Assembly (NCBI GenBank): GCA_965153455.1 | Contig: OZ234501.1 | Location: 6,510,001 to 6,574,000 of the forward strand | Reading direction: 5' to 3' | Length of the DNA stretch: 64,000 nt | Origin: Sphagnum compactum | Lineage: Eukaryota > Bryophyta > Sphagnopsida > Sphagnales | In this document: positions 36,195-49,370 of the stretch, in pieces | Position numbering within the stretch: the stretch's first letter is position 1 | Layout: each line of letters starts with the position of its first letter | The notes under the pieces: generated by a model | What the model saw: only the letters and a program-made list of their open reading frames with translations | Database searches by the model: none | What the model was told of the DNA's origin: nothing | Program-made: the position numbers and the translations under genes

Positions 36195-39099
36195 ACAAAC
36201 ACATACTAAAAATTAGAAAACCCTAAACCGAACCCTATTTAAAACTTTTTCAAATATTACAAGGGTATGAACTAGGGGCTTTGATAGATACCCTCTACAT
36301 TTATTCACCCTCAAGTTGGATCTGATTACTAATATTTGATCTTATTAAAGTGTCAATTATGAGGTGAAAGTAAATATCAACTTTTAAAAAAGCTTGGGTA
36401 GGAAGCGAATTTGGGTTTTTGAGAAAGTAACCTCGATTATCATATATGTATATATTTAGTTTAATACCTAGTTAATATTTGGTAATGATTCAAATACCTA
36501 CCCCCCTTTAGTTGTGACCTTTTTTTGGTTTTGAAACTTGAAAAAGGATGACTATAATATTTCACAACAACCACAATGGCTTTTGAGATTTTTACTAATG
36601 TTATGAAGATATGTCATTTATTATAGTATTAAATTTAGGCGTTTGGGGTCATGTTCTTGTGACCCAAAACTAAATTAACACCCTTTTTTTGGAACCATCC
36701 AAAGATCTAGGATTGTGAAATTAACTTTTTGCTAGATTTGGAACTGAAATCACGAAAACAAAATCTTGAACATAAGGCCAAGTTTTGAAACTAAACAAGG
36801 TGAATTTTCTAAATAGTTTACAAATGAACAAAAATTTATATGAAATATTAATTTAACTAATTATTGAACTCCATACCATATACATTCCTTGTTTATAATT
36901 TGTTGTAAATCTTTTTGCATAAAACAATTTGGGAAAACTTTCTTTTCATTTGGAATGGGTTTAAGCCCATGAACCTTCCATGGATTTGCTTGCTAAGTGT
37001 AACTTTCTCTTTAGCTTGCCAAAGTGGGTGACTGCCTCTTCTTTTTTTTTTCCCCAAAATGCTTTATGCAAGGTAAGGGACCTCCTTTGGTGCTTCACAT
37101 GTTTTCAACCCTTTCATTTTCATAAGGGCTCAAACTTGTGAAGACCTTGTAAGTTGTGTTTACCTATGCATTTATACACTTTCTCTAGCATTGGGGACTA
37201 TGTAACGTGTACATGGAACTAATCACAAGTTCTTAATTTAAAAAAAAAATGCTAGAATCAAAACCAAAGGGTTTAGAATTTGGAAGAACTAAGTTCAAAC
37301 CCATATTAAAAAGACCTCCAAAAAGAAGGAAAAGTTTTTGAATCAAAACTAGAGGTTCTTTCAAGAAGGAAAAATCATGCAATATTGGTTTTCACTAGTG
37401 TTAACTGATTATTGCTTTTCTTTGTAACTAGGCCAAGTAAGGTATTTTTAAAATAAAATTTTGGACCACACATGGTATCAACATCAATTTTTTTGAAAAT
37501 TTAAACTCATTGGCTTTCAATTTCAATGTCAAAATAACTTACAATTGATTATCAATTTATTCAATTATTTTTAGGGATAATAACTACCAATTATGCAAAA
37601 GGAAGGGTTGGTTGTTAAATACTCACCTTGAGAATTGCTAGTTATAGTGCCTTGGTAATGCATGTTACAAGGTATTTAAATTAAGATTTTTATTCCTAAT
37701 ACTTTATTTTCTATCATAAGCATGGTTAGGGTTTTAGCATTGACAACATATTTGGATAAAATTTCAATCATTTCGGTAGGTTATTAAAATTAAAAAATTT
37801 CAATATTGACATGTAAGTTATCAATACTTGAGTTGATAATCATGTGTTTTTTCAATAACCAACCAACACTAGTTATCACTAGTGTTGGGTACTTATATTA
37901 ATTTTAATATTTCATGAAAGTAAAGGAAAATAATTTTTTTCAAAATGTACATAAATTGGGTAAATGTAGATAGGGTTTGAAACAAATTTCCAAAGCAAGA
38001 AAGGCTACAAATATAACACTTCATAAAATTATCAATCTTGGTAACCTTAAAGATTAATGACAAAAAATTTACCCTATCCCTAAAAAAAGTTAAAACTAAT
38101 TATTTCATAATTTATTATATCCATGGCATGTAGGTACAAGTGTGTAATAGGATATATAAAAACATTTACATAAGTATGGCAACTTGCCAAGTGAAGAAAG
38201 ATAGGTAGTTGTGCTGAGTGCAATTCACATGATAAACATGAACACCTGAAATTTCAAACATCTAATAAAAAAATAAACAAAAAATAAAATGAAACCAATA
38301 TATAGCCTTAAAAATAGGTGTATTCAAAGCATTCTTATGATGATATCAAGGCCAATAGCCACAAGGTGAAGATGCTCTTATTTTATGATTTCCCAATCTT
38401 CAATTATAGTTTTTCTCGTATAATGTCAAAAACAAATAAAAATATTGTCCAAAGCCGTTAGTGTAATGTACATTGATAAAAATGCTTTAAAAAAATAAAT
38501 TCAATAATTAGTCACCATTAGTCAAACAAATGCATCATAACCACATGCTTTGCAAAATATGAAAAATGCACATATATATGTTATATAACCATTTTTGCAT
38601 ATAGCCTTTTTTTTAACCCACTTAAAAAACAATTAACCCCCAGAATAAGGGCAAAACCTCTATGCAGGTAGAGAAAAAACAAGGTAAAGCTTGGAATATT
38701 TACTGGCTGGGTAAAGCAAATGGGTATATGGAAAATTTGTCAACCCAGAAAGGTATATATTCCTTATATATATATATATGCATATACCCATGGGTATATC
38801 AGGGTAGAAGGCTTAGGGTTCACTCAGGGAGATGATGCAAAAGCCCTACTTCTGCTTACCACAAGAACCAATACCACACCCTAGGGTCAGCTTCCAAATT
38901 GATTTTTTTAAAAAAGAAAATAATTTTGTTTCAAAAAATCACAAAATTTTGAAAATCATCATTTTCTCATGAACTTCATATTTTCATAAAATTTCATTTC
39001 AATATTTAAAAGATTAATTAATGAAAAAATTGACCCTCTGGTAAGGTAACCAGATTTAATCAACTTTGAGTTGTGAGTCCACACAACATGTGTGCATGT
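36195..39099. other. AT-rich spacer, nothing recognised
   Basis: Short frames only; a TA run at about 38766-38780. No structured repeat that I could pair. Confidence 0.45.
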
Positions 39100-39122
39100 T
39101 TTTTTTTTTTTTTTTTTTTTCT
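39100..39122. repeat. Poly-T run
   Basis: About 21 consecutive T bases just before dispersed-repeat copy 3. A replication-slippage tract. Confidence 0.9.
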
Positions 39123-39139
39123 CTCCCCCAATTTTGTGA

Positions 39140-39250
39140 TATAGGTAGCCAAACTACCGATCATCAACAATAAAATCTAGTCAAATTTGGCTATAGAAAA
39201 AATATGAAAGTAAAAGTTTCAAAAATTCTTTTACATTTTGGCTATCTGCT
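39140..39250 (+). repeat. Dispersed 'TTTGGCTAT' repeat, copy 3
   Basis: Contains GTAGCCAAACTACCGATCAT, AAATTTGGCTATAGAAAAAA, TATGAAAGTAAAAGTTTC and TACATTTTGGCTATCTG in family order. Confidence 0.6.
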
Positions 39251-39709
39251 GTGGAACCTGCTGTAGAAATATGGGGTTTCAGAAAAGAAAAATCGATTTT
39301 CTGGCAAATGAGGGCCATTTTTTAAAATTTTTTTTTCACAAAAATCCTTTGCATGCATCAAAATCATATTTCTCAGGTTGCCAAAATGCAAAAAATGGTC
39401 CAAAAAAAACAACAACAGTGGAACTTGTGACAATGGTTTTTTGTTTTCAAATTTTCGATATTAAAAAAAATTGACCAAAATTTCCCAGAAAAAAACAGAA
39501 AATGTACTTAAATTTACACTAGATAAATAAACACATTTCGCAAGTTCTTTGTCGAAAAAATGGCAAAAAATGTCAGGGAAAAAAGAAAGAAAAAAAAAAC
39601 AGGGTTGTTACTATGGACCAACAGTCCAAGGGACCTGATGCCCAAGAGTCAAAAACCATGAAATTAGCGATAGAAATAATAAACAAATAAATTTATAAAT
39701 AAACAAATA

Positions 39710-39749
39710 ATTAGTTTCATCCAACTGAATTCAGTTGGATGAAACTAAT
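39710..39749. repeat. Perfect 40-bp palindrome, no spacer
   Basis: Left half ATTAGTTTCATCCAACTGAA is followed directly by its exact inverse complement, centred on GAATTC. Flanks are AT-rich. It could extrude a cruciform or give a hairpin RNA. Confidence 0.9.
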
Positions 39750-39839
39750 GAGCTCTGTAAGTATAGCCTAGTAGGGGTAATTAATATTACAAATTTACAG
39801 CAGTAAATTTGCTGTCTGTGGCAATAGGTAGGTACCTAC

Positions 39840-40537
39840 CTACCTAAGCAGAAACAGTAAGTAGGTAATAAGTGGCAGCAGAACCCATGAATAAAATTTT
39901 CCTTAATTTGTCAAAAGCTGAGAAAAAGATAAGCAAAGCACAATGCGCATGCACGCCACCCTGCAGTACCCGGTGATTCTCTGCGCGCCATCGCACCCAA
40001 CCCGGCAAGAATACAGGCTTCACTCGTGCCCAGCGGCCCACCCCCTTCCCACCCGCCCCACTAAAGCTTTACCTCGACCGACGTCGGTGCCCCACCGTCT
40101 GCCGGGTCACCCCTCCTATTATTATAGGCACCTCGTTAGCAGCAGCCTAGCCAATCTTTCCAAACGAGAGGAAGAACATGGTAGGTAGGTCTGACAAGGA
40201 GGGTAGGTAATACGTGGCAAAGTGGCAACGTGGTCCAGCGGTACCGGCGTAAAGCGGTAAGCGGTAAACACTTTCCACCCCAAGCTTGTCGAAAGAGGGA
40301 AAGAGAAGAGATAGTGCGCGCGCTCTTGGGACGACGACTCTCGCCGCGTCATCGCTTGCGTGCGAGCGGAAAGAGCATATTTGGGTGGAGGCTTTCGGTT
40401 TTCTTCTTGGAAATTTCTGTCAATCTTGTTGCTTGTTCAGCAAAGTGCATGCAACAACAAGCAATGAGTGGATCGTCTCTCCTTTGTGGCTTTTAGTGGG
40501 AGTTTGAAATATTCACTAGGCTGTTTGCTTTCTGTGT

Positions 40538-40584
<47 letters not shown>

Positions 40585-41175
40585 CAGCTGTAGGAGGCGG
40601 GAGGGAGAGGGAAGGGAGGGAACGCTGGTGGCGCGTACCTGTTTGTGGTGCTTCATTGTTGTTCTATCTTTTGTGAAGTCGTCGTCGAGGGAAGGAATTG
40701 TGTTTGTGTGTTCTGGTGTGTGTATGTGTGCGTGCGTGCGTGTTTGTTTGTCACGTCGTTGCTTCTGTTGCAAGGTAGAATTAGAGTTGCTGCAAATGGG
40801 GCTCAGTACGGGCAGTGAGCGTGTTGGAGTGCGTGAGGAGGAGGAGGAGGAGGAGGAGAACGAGGAGGAAAAGAGGAGGAGGAGGATGCATTCTCTGTTG
40901 ACCGAGCATAACTGAGAGTTTCTCTGTAGCCTTAGGGCTGGCTGATACTCTCTGTCTCTGTCTCGTTTTCGAAAGTGGACGACCCTCTGTAAGAGGGCGG
41001 GAGCGGACATCGTTCATTTCTTGCCACCTTGAAGAAAGACAAGCTAGCTACTGGCGTGACTTTGTAGAGATTTCAAAGAACCAGAAGTCACCGTGGACTT
41101 GGAATTGCGACAGATTATATTCCAAAGAAACACACACAAAAACATACATAGATCGGATCGGCTTTGTACTTTGTC
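39840..41175 (+). promoter_or_regulatory. Probable promoter and 5' UTR region of the TPR gene
   Basis: Base composition rises sharply here compared with the AT-rich spacer to the left: CpG- and GC-rich stretches at 39940-40380 and GA/GGA/GTGT runs at 40540-40900. No convincing long reading frame is present on either strand apart from low-complexity ones. This fits a promoter plus long 5' UTR of the gene starting at 41176. I could not fix a TATA box or start site. Confidence 0.35.
40543..40577 (+). promoter_or_regulatory. GA microsatellite upstream of the TPR gene
   Basis: An uninterrupted GA run of about 17 dinucleotides lies about 600 bp before the TPR start codon. Purine/GGA-rich sequence continues to about 40900. 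It resembles the GAGA tracts in plant promoters and 5' UTRs bound by BBR/BPC proteins. Regulatory function is inferred from position only. Confidence 0.4.
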
Positions 41176-44100
41176 ATGGGGTTACAACGGCAGGAGGATT
41201 GTGAAGAAAAAGCAGACATAGGTTGTAGCAATACAGGCAGGCGGGGGGGGGAGCATCTGAGGTGCGGTGGAGCTAAGGAGGATTCTGGGCGTCGTGTGGT
41301 GTTGTTCTCGCACATTATTACCGAGATTGATACTATAGTGGAGGTGCTGGACTCGGTTGTGGATGCCACCAAGGCTAAGGAGACGCTCAAGCTCCAGCTC
41401 TCGGGCTTCAAGGACCAGATTGTGGCACTGGAGTCGGAAGTCACTGGTGATTTGAAGAAGGAGAAGAAGAAGCAGGGAAATGCTGCTGCTGGCTTGGTTA
41501 AGGCACGGCGGGGGCCGGCAGCTACTGTGAATTTCGCAGATCTGCAGTACAACATTGACGTGGTTGCTCAATCTTTAGGAATTGAGCCGGTATGGAAGTC
41601 TAAGAAAGGGCTGAAGCAGGGTGATGAGGCAGTGATCAAAGCTACAAAATGTGGCATTGGATTTGCTCATTTGAAGCAGATGCTGCAGAAGATGGTTTGC
41701 TTCTCATCATTGCGCAGCACAACTTTGAGTGCATTTTCATTGAGGTAAGCAATTTTTTTCTTCATGTGCAATTTTGGTGTTGCCCCAGTCATAATGTCCT
41801 TTGTCTGAATTTGATAGAATTTCTTCAAGAGAAGATGCCTCTTTTGGAGTTGAAGATGTAAATATGTGGAATTCCACAGTTATAGGTCTCGTGGCATTGT
41901 CAAGTTTCTGATGCGGGATTACAATGGAGCTTTGAAGGACTTGAACAAGGCGGATTCACTTGACCCAAACAATAGCTTCATCCTTCAGTAAGTGTTGTTG
42001 CACCTTCCTAATAAGGTGTTATCTCCTAATTGATTGCTTGTTAAGCATCCCCCTTTAACATCTGCACATGTTTGGCATCTGTTTGTGGGTTGATTGTCGT
42101 AACCACATGTGGCATTATCATTTTGGATCATGTAGACTGCGAGGGGATGTGAAGTGTTGGCTGAATGACTACCAAGGTGCTTTGGAAGATTTAACCAAGT
42201 CAGACCTTCTCAAACCCAATGATACATTTACCTTGAGGTATACTATCTTTTCTTTGCACTGACAGACTTGAAGAAACCAGCCCAGAGAATTGCACTTGAT
42301 GCAGTTTTGACTCTATGTTGTAAAACTGTTGCAACTGTTTAGGTGGAGCACTGACTAGATGGACCTTGAAGTGCAATGGTCTTTTTTTCTTTTTCTGTTC
42401 AGCAATAAGTGTGACAGATCCTGTTATTGACCTGTGACATAACAGAGCTCTGGGTGCTGCCAAATCAGCTCTTGGGGATCATCGAGGTGCACTTGAGTTC
42501 CTGAACAGTGCAGATCTCCTTCATCCAAATGATAACTGGACTTTGCGGTAGGCATATCTTTCTCTTTCCATGTCCTGCACATCATATTTGCATCATTTGT
42601 TCCTTCACTCTCAGCCTTCAAGGTTAAAGTCAAAGAATCCCTAACAAAGCTCAAAGTAAGTACAAGGGAACAAGTAGTGCAAAGTAAGTACCAGCAAACA
42701 TGTACTGCCAGATTTGTTTGTGCCTGTATATAGGGATATACCTTTAATAGAATGATCCCAAGTCATGGAATCAAGATGCAGTCAATGAGCACTTAAGAAG
42801 GATGCCTGCTTTTGGCTTCAAAAGAATCTGCTTCTATTTTTGATGATTTAGAGCTCCTTATGACCAAATGGTCATTAAGTCCATGTACTCTGATGAATGA
42901 AACAGCTTGACCTAATTGACCAGGTTCATTCTGACCAGTTTGGTACTTTTCAGCCTGGCTACCTTTAGACATATGTAGTAATTTACTTGTTGTGCACTTT
43001 CTGTTTTGATTGGCATTCCGGTATATCCTGTGAAGATTTGTGTGGATGTTCCATGCAGCATCTGAAAACAAATTGGGGAGCATCTGGCTTGGGTCTAATG
43101 CTACTGACCAAAATGCTGTAACTCAGAGAATTTCTTGGATTCTTATGTGTGATGAAGTGATCCTCCTGTCAACAATTGTACTATCCAGCATAGACAGTTG
43201 TTCACAATAGAGAATGTGACATAGATTTTGGTTCTTATTGAGACTGTAGCTCTTCAAAATACGATTTGTGTCTAGCAGCCAAAAGTATCTCAGCATTTCC
43301 CTTCCAAGTTGAAATCTCATGAACTTGAATAACTGTTCCTTAGTATGACAATCCACACAGATTTTTGTCCTCCATATTGCATTGGCAAACCATGTCAATG
43401 TCTCCTCACTCTAAATTATTAAAGATATTGAATAGACAACATATGTCCATGTGCATTCTTGATAGCTGGAAGTGCAATTGTGTAGGCTCCGGGGAAGAGT
43501 GAAGCGCCATCTTCGTGACTTTGAGGGAGCTTTGACTGATCTCAATGAGGCTGACTGCCTTGAGCCTAATGATTTTGATGTGCTTCGGTAAGCAATCCTT
43601 TATTTCACTTATGTCAGGTTGTGGCATCTATAAGCAGGGAAGAAGGTTAAAAGCATGAACAAAGGTGTTATTGATCTAAATTGAGGGATGTTACACTTGC
43701 AGAGTGCGGGGAATTGTGAAGTTTAATCTGCTTGATTTAGAGGGTGCATTGTCTGATTTTAATGCTGCACACCTTCTTCAACCCACAAATAGCTCTATTT
43801 TAAGGTAAACTCAACTTACTCAGGAATTTTAGATATAGGGATGTCCTGCTTGCTGCAAAGGCTTGTTTCATAATTTCATGTCAATGCTCTTGCCAGGTAT
43901 TATGGTGATGCTCCACAGTTTTTAGGAAAAACAATTCAGTCAGTAGGAAAGAAAATATGATCTTAGCAGGTGTTAAGGTACGCTCGTTGACTTATGACAG
44001 TGACCAGGGTCTGATGTGTACTGGGTGTATGATGTTGTAATGGGCTGTGATGCAGTCAAAGGTATTCCTTAAGAAGTTCCTCCTATTCTAGACTGGACAC

Positions 44101-46553
44101 ATCTGTATCTGTGATGTGTTGAATGCTGATTAGTAGGGTGTTTGGTATTGACAGATATAAAGGAGAGGTGAAGTTTCATAATGGTCAGACACAGGAGGCA
44201 CTGGCTGATATCAATAAGGCTCTTGAGCTTGATCCTCAGAACAGCTCTGCGTACAGGTAATTGCTTTTCATGAATTATTTTGGTGTATGTGTAACTTGAA
44301 TGATTGTGCAATGAGGCAGCATTGACTTTTAGGTATGCACCATGCCTTGATTCCAAAAGTTATTATGATGGTGCAGGGTACGAGCAGAGGTGATGTTACA
44401 TGCCAAGGAGTTTGCAGCTGCCTCGACAGACTTGAATAAAGCCCTTGAGATTGACCCCACTGACATGGCTATCCTCAGGTACAGCAGCAAATTGTTTTTG
44501 AGCTGCTTTATGAAATAGTTGAATTGATGGCAACTACTTCTTCATTCACCTGTTGACTCTTCTGTTCTCTACCATTCACAGATTGGTGGAGCCTCTGTTT
44601 CCTCTCTCAAAGGATTTTCAGTTAGTCATTGTGTGGTAAGAATTTGAAGCTGGAACATGATTCATTTTAACAAACCTTTGACCTTTGGCTTGGGTTGATT
44701 CTGCAGAGTTCGTGGGGAGCTTTTCTTTGAATTGGGGGACTATCAGGAAGCATTGGTGGACTTACAAGCTGCTGACCGCTGTGTACGCAATCATGAACAC
44801 ACTCTACGGTATGTAACACACGGCTATTTGGTTGGGAAATTTTCTTGTTTCAGTGGTCAGCAGGCAGTTTTCTTCAGTTTCATGACATCCAATTGAAGAG
44901 TGTAACCTGTTATTGTCATTCTTCAGAGTACTTGCAAAGACAAAATATCTTCTGAAGGATTACAAGGGAGCATTGGTCGATCTGAACAGAGCTGACCGGG
45001 CAAGGCCAGACAATCATGTGACCCTGAGGTGCAACAGTGCTTCAAACTCCAAACTCTGGATTACTCCTAGCTTGTAGGCAATTTGTTGTACATACCAAAA
45101 CTGCATTGCTACTGTGACTTTCTCCCTGTGTTTTCAGAGGGTATGATGAAATTTTAACTTAAATCAACTCCTACAAGCCTGAAGTTGGACCTATGTGCTA
45201 CATCAATTCATGGACACCTATTGTGTGCAATTTTGAACAGGGCTCGAGGAAATGTGAAGCGGAAGTTAGGGAACTACAAGGATGCCTTGAGAGATCTTAA
45301 CCGAGCAAATGATCTTAGACCAGACAGCAGTTGGATCCTGGGGTACATTCCTATCAAATTTGACTTCAATGTCTCCTCCCTCTATGTTGTTGGTGATCAC
45401 CACCAAGTCAACTTAGATGATGATGCTTCATGATGGTTCCATCAGACTAGTTGATTGTCAATCAATAATGCACTTCAGAATGAGAGATGGCCATCTAGTA
45501 TGGAATTCAAGCTTGCTGGCTCAGTGTTGATGCTGCCGGTTAGTTTCTCTGAAACCACTCCACCACATCTGTTTTCAATCATCCTAAATTTTACTTGTGA
45601 TGCTTCTGTACCAGTGTCCGTGGTGATGTGAAACGAAAACTTGGTGACTTGCAAGGTGCATTAGCTGATCTTAATAGAGCTGATGAACTTGAACCCAGCA
45701 ACAATTTCACCTTAAGGTACAACTAACTTCAATCGTGCCAACTTTGTTACATACTCGCCTGTCATTTTATATGAAGCAAATAGCACACTCCAGACATCAG
45801 GTTACACCTATATTCTATTTTGGTACATTTCTTAACCTTGATTTTCTTGAAATCCTCATTTAAAACACACAACATCAGATCTCTGTGTGCTTTTTGCAGA
45901 ATAGCAACAAATCAACTCTAGCACAATTTGTTGGCTGAATTGAATACTTCAATTGTGACTTGACAACTCAATGATAGGGTGGGACAGGTTTAGTGGGATT
46001 CCACTAGTGGGCTACAGAGCCAAGCTCAAATTATGCTAAAGTGATGTTGTCAACCATTGAGGTTTTTGTTTGCAGAGTAAGGGGAAATGTGAAGAAATGT
46101 TTGGGGGATAACGAAGGAGCTTTGACTGACCTCACCATGGCAGAGCTCCTAGGGCATACTACGACGGTGTGTTGTATACTTCCTTGCAGACTGCTTTTTG
46201 ACATTGTGCAATTCAGTTGGTTGTATCATCTCAATTTTAATTACACATTCAGCACTTCCAACACCTAACAAATATCATATGACTATTCTGTAACTTGTGC
46301 ACCTACTTCAGATAGATTGGATCAACTTCCAATGTGTTGTCCCTGTTTCCCTAATACCTTCAGCTTGGTCAAGGCCAGGAGAAAAAATTAATGTCTAAGG
46401 GGTTGGTTGCTGTCACAGACTACTGAGGGGAGCTTGTTTAGGAGAACACCAACAAGAACAGCGAGTTCCAAGGTGACCACTTCTGATGAGAACCAGGTGA
46501 GGTCACAGTTTGCATCTGAAGTTGCTAGTTGCAGCACTCCAGGGTCAAAGTAA
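41176..46553 (+). CDS. TPR-repeat protein, one 34-residue repeat per exon, 14 exons
   Basis: Exon 1 is 41176-41744 (569 nt). Eleven exons of exactly 102 nt follow: 41886-41987, 42136-42237, 42446-42547, 43486-43587, 43703-43804, 44155-44256, 44377-44478, 44707-44808, 44927-45028, 45241-45342, 45615-45716. Then come 46076-46166 (91 nt) and 46419-46553 (135 nt, ends TAA). The total is 1917 nt, 638 residues, with no internal stop. Every 102-nt exon sits between phase-2 introns, usually splitting an Arg codon. Each encodes the pattern R-x-RG-x-VK-x2-LGD-x2-GAL-x-DLN-x-AD-x-L-x-P, which fits the TPR helix pair (G8, Y11, A20, A27, P32). TPR arrays are protein-binding solenoids; the partner is unknown. 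The N-terminal 190 residues are Lys-rich with a helical stretch and no domain I recognise. The start is the first in-frame ATG after a TAG at 41149-41151. The 13th exon holds a shortened, degenerate repeat. Confidence 0.85.
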
Positions 46554-48639
46554 CATTGCAGCTTTTGTTTGCATGATAGACTGTACATATTAAGCCAACC
46601 CTATACTTGAGAGGTGTACTAATAACCCTAGACCTTAGAAGGCAAGAAGTTATTGTAAATCATGTTTCCTGGTCACATGTAAATTTACTTATAGTGAAAC
46701 TTACTGTTGTAAGCAGGACTGTTGGAGAGTACACCAACAGTTGGCATTTGAGGATGCTCTAAGGTCTGTAGCACTAGTATCATTAGCTCCATAGCTAATT
46801 GAAGCTAATCGGATGTGTTGATTGCTGTTAGGGTTGTCAAAAGTATGCTGGCCTGAACGGTAACACAAACTGAATTGATGTGAGGAAAAAGTCTTTGTTT
46901 TTGTGGATGGATGAGCCTTTGTGGATTTGTAACTCTTAGTCTAACAAGTTGTGATTTACATTCATTAGGTGCTAAGAATGTGATCCGTGATGACAGATAA
47001 TGTTTGTCCAAAAATATTTTGCCACACATTTGATGGGATACATAGTTCATTGTGTACACATGTTTGCTATGCACAATATTGTTGAGGTTGTAGATCTTTA
47101 GAAGTTCACATCCATTTGGTCACATTGTTGTTGCTCCACATCTAGTAGGTGAACTCCAAGCCATTCTCCTTTTGAGACTAGGAGAGTGGGGTTCATTGAA
47201 TGACCCCATGAAGCATCCCACCGGAGGCATGAAGAATCTGGGAGGAAACTGGGATTGAGATCTAGACTTCAAGCTTTGCTCCCAAAACAGCAGGGATCTG
47301 TTTGGGCACAGTCCTCTCAAGACATTTGGCACCTATCGAAATGGCATGAGCTTGAAGGTCACCCAGGTATATATTTCCTACAAGAAGGCCCTTGTGAGCC
47401 AAGGCATGTCCATTTAAAAACACTTTTTATAGCCCACATTGGCCTTTCTTAGGCCCACCATGCTTTCTCTGTGAACAAGTGTTCCAATACACACACACAC
47501 ACACTCCTCACGTGGGCCTTATGTTTCATCGGTCTTCATCATCAACTTAACTTCCAGTTTAATCTGCATAATCCTCAAATTATTATTATTCTTGATTGTT
47601 TCACCCTTTCCTTTTTCATATTAACACATTGCAATCTAGAAAAATTTTAAACCAACCCCCTCACCCCCTTTCCATTTTAAAAAATTTGTATTTGGTAGAA
47701 CAAAGTTTACTTTTTGAACTTCTCTTAGAATGGCTCAGGGGCACTACTTAGTGAAGAAATATTTGTTTATGAAGTTTCAACCTAACCTTTGAGATTATCA
47801 CAATTGTTTTGTAAAGAGCTCATCGTAAGTATTAATTATCAACAGTGACATTGTACATATGTGTCAAGCGTAAGTGTGTAGGCTGCGTAGGCATGTAAAT
47901 AAGTAATAAGTAGGCAAGTAGATAATTAAATATGTAGATAATGAGCAAAAGTAACCTCAAGGAATGGTTGTAATTAAGGAATAAAAATTGATTAATTAGT
48001 AGTCATGGGTCCTTTTCTTTTAATGTTTTCACATCCATAGATTTAATTTTTTGTGTTTATCCATTGCGTCCACAAGTATATTCATGACCTTAAATTTTTA
48101 TTGGAATAAAAAATGTGAATATTGAAATGAACTTATATTCCTAAATGTCATGACCCTTTCAAGATTCACATTCCTAAATTTTGAAAATTTATAATCAAAA
48201 ACTTCAAGGAAAGGAAGACCATTACATTCCTAAAACATTTTTTAAATGCAATGATTAGAAACATCAAAATAAAAAATGTTTTTTTAAATATTATTAAAGT
48301 TTCAAAGTCCATATAACCTAATAAATGTATTCACAACAAAAATCTAATAAAAATATTTATTTAAATATTTATTACATTTTAAAAGATTTCAATAGGTTTA
48401 ATAAAATGAAGGTGTGACATTCCTTATAGTACAAAAATTAGGTGCGATTCATCAACCTAAATCATTATGGGACTTTAAAAATGAACTAAATTCACCTCAC
48501 CCTAGTCATTTCATCTTGTTTAATGTTATGTCATTATAGGGTCATTATGTAATAATTATGTTTCATTAATATTTGACAGAATACATTATTGATCAAAATA
48601 ATTCATTATAATATATATATTTGATATTGTTATTTTAAA
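46554..48639. other. 3' flank of the TPR gene and spacer
   Basis: The first few hundred bases are probably 3' UTR. Later sequence has an AC run at about 47491-47504 and no recognisable gene. Confidence 0.45.
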
Positions 48640-49370
48640 TTCTTTAGGTTATTGTACTTTAGGCTATTTTTGGCTAACCTAAAGTTACATAATTTAGAAT
48701 AATTTAGGCTAGAATAATTTAAAATATTGGATGATAGCCTAAATTAATTTTGGGTGGAATAACCTAGAGCAAAATAACTTAAAATAACGTATAATAGTAA
48801 AAAATAATTTAAAATAATCTAGGGCGGATTAGCCTAAAATAGATGAATATAACCTAGGATGAAATATCCAAAATAAATTAAGGTACAATATTTTAAGATA
48901 AATTAGTATATATATTTTTAAATATTCAAAAATAGCCAAAGGTAAAATAACTTAGAATAGCTTAAGATAGGTGAAAATAACCTAAGTTGGAATAACCTAG
49001 AATAACTTAAAGGTGCAATAGTTTAAAATAACCAAATAACATAGGATGAAATAATAAAAAATAGGCTAGGGTATATTATCTTAAAATAATTTAAAATGAT
49101 TTAGGTTGGGGTAGTTTAGAATAATGTAGGGTACAATAGCCTAAAATAACAAAAAATAACCTAGGTTGAAATAACTTAGAATAGGTTAAGGTACAGTTGC
49201 CTAAAATAACCAAGGGTGGAATATCTAAAAATAGCCTAGGGTAAAATAACATAAAATAACTTAGAACTACCTTAAATTCTTGGCCTCTTAAGATAATTTA
49301 AAGTAGCTTACATTAACCTAAAAATAGGTTAGGACTAATGTAGGAACTTAACCTATGGTAGTTTACACAT
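48640..49370. repeat. Degenerate minisatellite built on TAACCTAGG/TAAAATAACC words
   Basis: About 730 bp of 10-25 nt units such as AATAACCTAGGGTAAAATAA, heavily drifted, with almost no other sequence. Similar TAGGTTAACTTA words continue sparsely to about 49620. No reading frame. Confidence 0.75.

Noticed and set aside
40516-41010. 164-codon minus-strand frame opposite the TPR 5' region
   Set aside because: It is produced by GA/GGA simple repeats (Ser/Leu runs) and has no recognisable domain.
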